Origin: Tillus elongatus
Taxonomy: Eukaryota > Arthropoda > Insecta > Coleoptera > Cleridae
Direction: 5' to 3'
Assembly (NCBI GenBank): GCA_964006375.1
Contig: OZ023267.1
Location: 35,041,766-35,105,765, forward strand
DNA: 64,000 nucleotides
Shown here: positions 59,963 through 64,000 of the stretch, piece after piece
How the letters are laid out: the number at the start of each line of letters is the position of its first letter
How positions within the stretch are numbered: the first letter of the stretch is position 1
The notes under the pieces: generated by a model
Seen by the model: only the letters and a program-made list of their open reading frames with translations
What the model was told of the DNA's origin: nothing
Database searches by the model: none
Translations under genes and position numbers: made by a program

Positions 59963-61165
59963 TATTTTTGCGCCGTAACCTATAATGTTTTGTAATCCAT
60001 AAAAATCCATATATAAAGAACAACGGGAGATTACAAGTTCACATTCCAGCTAAATAGATGTATAATCAAAATCACGTAACTGATGATCTGGATTTCTGAT
60101 TGAGGCCTCGCACCATTACAAATTATACAGACTGTTGGAAAATCGTTGAAAATCGTTACAAAACTTAACCGTGTGCAGTTTACTCTTGGTTCCGAATGGG
60201 CGGTACGTAGTAGCGCCGATAGATGGCCAACGTAGTACCATTGCAGGGATGAATCATGAGATCTCGAATCATAGCGCGGCTAAGCCTTCAAATTTACATG
60301 AATCCGGAACATCTTTTTGGCCGATTTTCACCATGGGCGGCAAAATCTCACCCGAGTCTACGGTATTCGAAAATAAAAATTTGTTAAAAATAAACAATCT
60401 CTGACATAAGTTGAAATTCCCTAAGGCATTTCGCACATTCAACGTTGGCAAGAATGATTAGAGTACGAATGTCTTATACTTAATAAAGAAATTACAACTC
60501 GACCAAAGACTCAAAATTCAGTGACAATTGAATATAAATGAGCCTGGTCGTTAGATGTAATAAAATAATATTTGAATCTTAGAATGTATAACATCTGGCA
60601 TTACACATATTCGTAAAGATTGACAAATAAAAGTTCGTTGAAAAATTAAATCCATCCGAAAACTTTGGTTAACACCCACATAAGTTTTGAATTACAAATT
60701 CCTCATTATACTCCAAAATAATATTATTCAATTTGTTTATACCATCTGTCAGCTCTGCATCGCTGTCATTTGGTTTCTAATATGTGTCAGTCTGTCAATG
60801 TCGGTCGCCAATCTGCAAATGTCAACAGTTTATTATGTATAATAATTTGAAGGAGCCGTACTATATCGTCTTATTTTATTTTGCTAATTTATGATATACA
60901 CACGGTGAGTATATATTCCTTAAATGAATTTCGTGTATATAATGTATATTTCTAGGTTAGACTACATACTGATACTTTATACGTAAGATAAAAGGTCAAT
61001 TTGCAGTTTTCATCACGGACAGTTTCAGATAAATCGATTGCTGATAAAGTTTGGCATCATATGAACGCTGACACTATTTTTACGCTTTGCTTTCTTGTTT
61101 TTGCTAAGTTAAGTATTTACATTTATACCTTCTCGCTGGCCCGGTGCGGTAAGTTAAAAATTGAT
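59963..61165. other. No gene recognised
   Basis: Mixed composition with no convincing frame or repeat. Confidence 0.4.
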
Positions 61166-61169
61166 AAAT

Positions 61170-61500
61170 TTCCAGTTTAGCTCACGGCTCTTAATTTTTT
61201 TAGAAACATGCTTAGAACCGTCCACTGCATGCACAAGCGAGTAGAAAAAATTCTTGTAAACAATCCCCAAGAAAGTTTTGGGTCCAAGATACTGGGCGGG
61301 GAGGAAGATAAAAAAGAAATATGAGCGGAAATGCGAAAAAACAGCTTATTCGGAACTTCTGAAACCACCTTTATCCTATTTTTCAGCTATACCTCCTTAA
61401 AATCTTGTTTACCCCGCCCAAAACCCCTATTCGCCCTAGGTCCTGTGGGGGTTGATTCTAAGATTTTTTGATTTTTTTGTCGTTTATGCATTGAGGGTGG
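61170..61500. repeat. Interspersed repeat family B, copy 4
   Basis: GAAACATGCTTAGAACCGTC, AACAATCCCCAAGAAAGTTT, ACTGGGCGGGGAGGAAGATA, then an inverted-looking CCCCGCCCAAAACCCCTATT and TTTATGCATTGAGGGTGGTT. The halves partly pair (fold-back). Confidence 0.65.
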
Positions 61501-61516
61501 TTATAGTCATGCAGAA

Positions 61517-62030
61517 ATGGTGGAGCAAATCAAAATTCTCAAAAAAATACATTTTCAGGAGAACAAGCTTCTGCGTGACATGTATTTTGATAAGTTTAAG
61601 TTGCATTTGTTTAAGCATTGGATGTCGGTCAGTGACTGTAGACAAGCAAAGGACTTCGTGGAGGGTCCGGATAGAAACAAGACTATCTGGATTCTTGGTA
61701 GAAGTGGTACTGCACCTCGCCATATAATCAGGGTGCTAACAGTAGTCTTAGAAGACAACACTGGTAGGTGTCGAGAGGGATCTCATTTGACAGGAATGCG
61801 GTGAGACTGAGTCTAACCTATGTGCATGTGAGGCTTTTAGAGTCTCGAACAGAATTGTTTAGATCAAGGACCCTACGGAGGAGTCAAGTAAGTTCCGTTG
61901 AATGGAAGAGCGCCATGACGTTTATTTTGAGGTCAAGGAGGTTTGGTGACGGGACTGAGGAGATGTAGGGCATGGTCTGAGCCCAATGTGACGTACTTGC
62001 TTCGGCCTAGCCTCCCCACCATTATTACTA
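61517..62030 (+). pseudogene. LINE 3' fragment (same family as 54150-55615)
   Basis: Plus strand 61840-61970 reads RSRTLRRSQVSSVEWKSAMT and FILRSRRFGDGTEE, matching the minus-strand SRTLQRNQVSTVQFK and ISRSRRFGNGTEE at 54226-54330. Upstream parts are frameshifted. Confidence 0.65.
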
Positions 62031-62044
62031 CTAAAAAGAACAAG

Positions 62045-62180
62045 CTTTAATTGCCAGATCACCCACCTATCGTCGAACGGATCGTTACTGGAGCATCTAA
62101 GCTTTTAAGGACGAAGAATCTCCAACTATTCAAGAAGCAAGTAAACACACATCTTGTGGCGCAACAATCAAGTTCATGAT
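62045..62180 (+). pseudogene. Possible LINE C-terminal remnant
   Basis: Reads LPDHPPIVERIVTGASKLLR, then LQLFKKQVNTHLVAQQSSS and a stop. Similar to the WNSLP...FK tail of many LINEs. Short, so tentative. Confidence 0.35.
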
Positions 62181-62212
62181 GTTTCATCATGAACTATTTT
62201 TATAAAAAAAAG

Positions 62213-62760
62213 GTAAAGCCGCTTCCCTTCCAGCTAAGATGCTCATATAAAAGTAGCACTAGGATTCAGAGATTCTTTGCCATGTCGCCACTGTTGCCAT
62301 GTCGCTAAGTCATTGTCGTCGCTTACTGTAATTTATTTTTGTGTGATCACACATTATTTATGTTTTATATGAAAGGAATATAATCAATTATTACAATAAA
62401 TTAAAGCTGCTTTCATTACAATGCTAGCTGAGATACCTATACAAAAGTATCACTATGATTTAGACATCCCCTGCCATGTCGCTACTGTTTAGGCATTTTT
62501 GTAGCTTACTTTATTCGATCACACAGTATTTACGTCTTATATGAAACAATATAATCAAATACCACAATAAATCAAAGCTGATTTCCATTCCAAGATAAGA
62601 TACTCATACAAAAGTATTACTATGATTTAGACATTCCTTACGATGTTTCCATTGTTTAGCCATTTTAGTATTTTCCACAAATTTGTGTTAATTTGTTCAC
62701 ACAGTAATTACGCTTTGCTTGGAATCAACATAATCAAGTTATCTCATTATCTTTATCACA
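62213..62760. repeat. Diverged tandem repeat, about 170-190-bp unit, three copies
   Basis: Copies start AAAGCCGCTTCCCTTCCAGC (62213), AAAGCTGCTTTCATTACAAT (62403) and AAAGCTGATTTCCATTCCAA (62574). Each contains CATA(T/C)AAAAGTA(G/T)(C/T)A and a TGTTTA(G/T)GCATTTT-like block. Satellite-like but short. Confidence 0.75.
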
Positions 62761-63335
62761 TTACATCGTACCTGAAGCCGTTGGCGGAATGTTGCATCCG
62801 GTAAATGCATCGTTTTAATTTGGTTCTTTTAGAACGCATATTTGATATTTATATTATATGTCAAACGATGATTATAGTGACCTTTGATATTAACGGCATC
62901 ACAAAAATGTCAGCCCTTTCAGCGTATGAGTTTATTATTTAATTTTGACGTGCATAACCCTTTTCTGCTTCCATTTGAGGACTCGAGGTGATATTGAATT
63001 CTATAAAATCCTTTTCCGATCAAAGAAAGAAGCGTCATCGAATTATTTGAAGCTTCTTTGCATTTAAAGAGGAAATTGCGTTATCCATATTATGTGTAAC
63101 TTGACTTCAGGAAATGAGGTTAACTGATGATCGATAGAAAGCTATAGGCAGAGTTCGAGACTTAACTGAATTTCGCATCTGAAGCAGAAGTTTATGGATA
63201 CGAACTGGAGAGAAGTTTTAGGCGATTTATTTCTAAAAGACAAAATATGCTTAAAAACGCAACAATTTTTTAACGTGATTTTGATAATACGAGGGACAAT
63301 AGTTATCCTTCGCCCCTGGCCTATATCATGAAAGA
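62761..63335. other. No gene recognised
   Basis: AT-rich with no convincing frame. Confidence 0.4.
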
Positions 63336-63349
63336 CTAGAAACAAATAA

Positions 63350-63605
63350 TTATTTTTATTTTTTACGGTAATTGATCTCAAGTCCAACACACTTTTCTTG
63401 ACGATGCCCTAAAATTTTCACTGCTTTTAAATTAGGTGTTTCCCCGACTTCTTCATGCACTTGTGTACAGCCCCTTCCTTTGCATTGTCTGCCAGGAATC
63501 CCTTTCCCCAAGTATTCTTTAAGTATTGGAAACAGTTTGCAGTCGCTTGGTGCCAGATCTGGCACACAAAGTGCATGCCCTAATAGTTCTAACCCAGTAC
63601 TGTTG
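63350..63605 (-). pseudogene. Mariner-type transposase C-terminal fragment
   Basis: Minus strand reads PDLAPSDCKLFPILKEYLGK, with the third catalytic Asp in APSD, then QVHEEVGETPNLK and a C-terminal ILGHRQEKCVGLEINY, the tail of mariner transposases. The rest of the gene is missing. Confidence 0.75.
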
Positions 63606-63931
63606 ATAACAGACTTTGCGATAACTGACTGGGGACCTCTGCATTGTCACTTTTCACAACTTCTCGTGTTGTTTTCCTTGTATGACACGCAACTCAGTAG
63701 TGAAATTATAATAGTACTAATCATTATTTGTGGAACCTCTTTTTACTAAGTACCACCTTTTCACACTAAACTAAACATTCTACTGTGTCCCGATTCCATG
63801 GCACCTATCAGAATCATAGTGATGAACTCAAGTTCAACGGTTAAAAAACTTTCTCTTGTCTGCTTTGTAGCTGTCTAATAACCGCCGGTACACAAAAATT
63901 TGTTTATTTTTTCTATTATAATTACATATTT

Positions 63932-63935
<4 letters not shown>

Positions 63936-64000
<65 letters not shown>
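63936..64000. repeat. (TA)n microsatellite at window edge
   Basis: At least 32 TA units. Runs off the window. Confidence 0.95.

Overview
The window is repeat-dense, AT-rich DNA from an insect, most likely a beetle. The evidence is an insect errantivirus (gypsy/17.6-like), many DDE transposases of the DUF4817 type common in insect genomes, LINE and Penelope-like fragments, long (TA)n arrays, and a short CCTAA/CCTGA array (46852-46894). CCTGA is TCAGG on the other strand, the telomere unit of many Coleoptera. I found no convincing host protein-coding gene. Almost everything recognisable is mobile DNA, much of it nested.

Layout. 548-8541 is a complete minus-strand errantivirus: LTRs of 293 and 295 bp, a 4-bp target duplication, a tRNA-primer site, a polypurine tract, and open gag, pol and env. 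9.5-20 kb holds decayed transposases and LINE pieces among copies of an interspersed repeat with a (TA)n core. 21270-25279 is a DNA transposon with 35-bp terminal inverted repeats, repeated subterminal motifs and a two-exon gene for a large RNase-H-like (DDE-type) protein; I cannot name its family with confidence. 26.4-26.95 kb holds a 490-bp perfect GT array. 27.8-34 kb holds three DUF4817/DDE fragments, one of them split by about 2.1 kb of unrelated DNA. 34677-35060 is a MITE with long inverted repeats.

35855-43242 is a 3.69-kb direct tandem duplication that looks identical apart from 12 bp of TA repeat. Its breakpoint cuts a transposase gene. The second copy runs into the full reading frame (42880-43905), which appears to lack the segment with the second catalytic Asp. 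44-51.4 kb is dominated by the (TA)n repeat family, including a large inverted pair (about 47.2-48.9 kb against 50.0-51.4 kb). 54.1-55.6 kb is a LINE with an RNase H domain.

55779-59962 is a pogo/Tigger-like element interrupted by two later insertions: a 763-bp Penelope-like piece with a 12-bp target duplication and hammerhead-like motifs at both ends, and a 1147-bp GC-richer sequence I could not identify. The last 4 kb hold a LINE tail, a diverged tandem repeat, a mariner remnant and a (TA)n array.

The only apparently intact coding units are the errantivirus gag, pol and env and the gene of the 4-kb TIR transposon. Functions are read from motifs alone. Fragment boundaries are approximate unless a repeat or target duplication fixes them.
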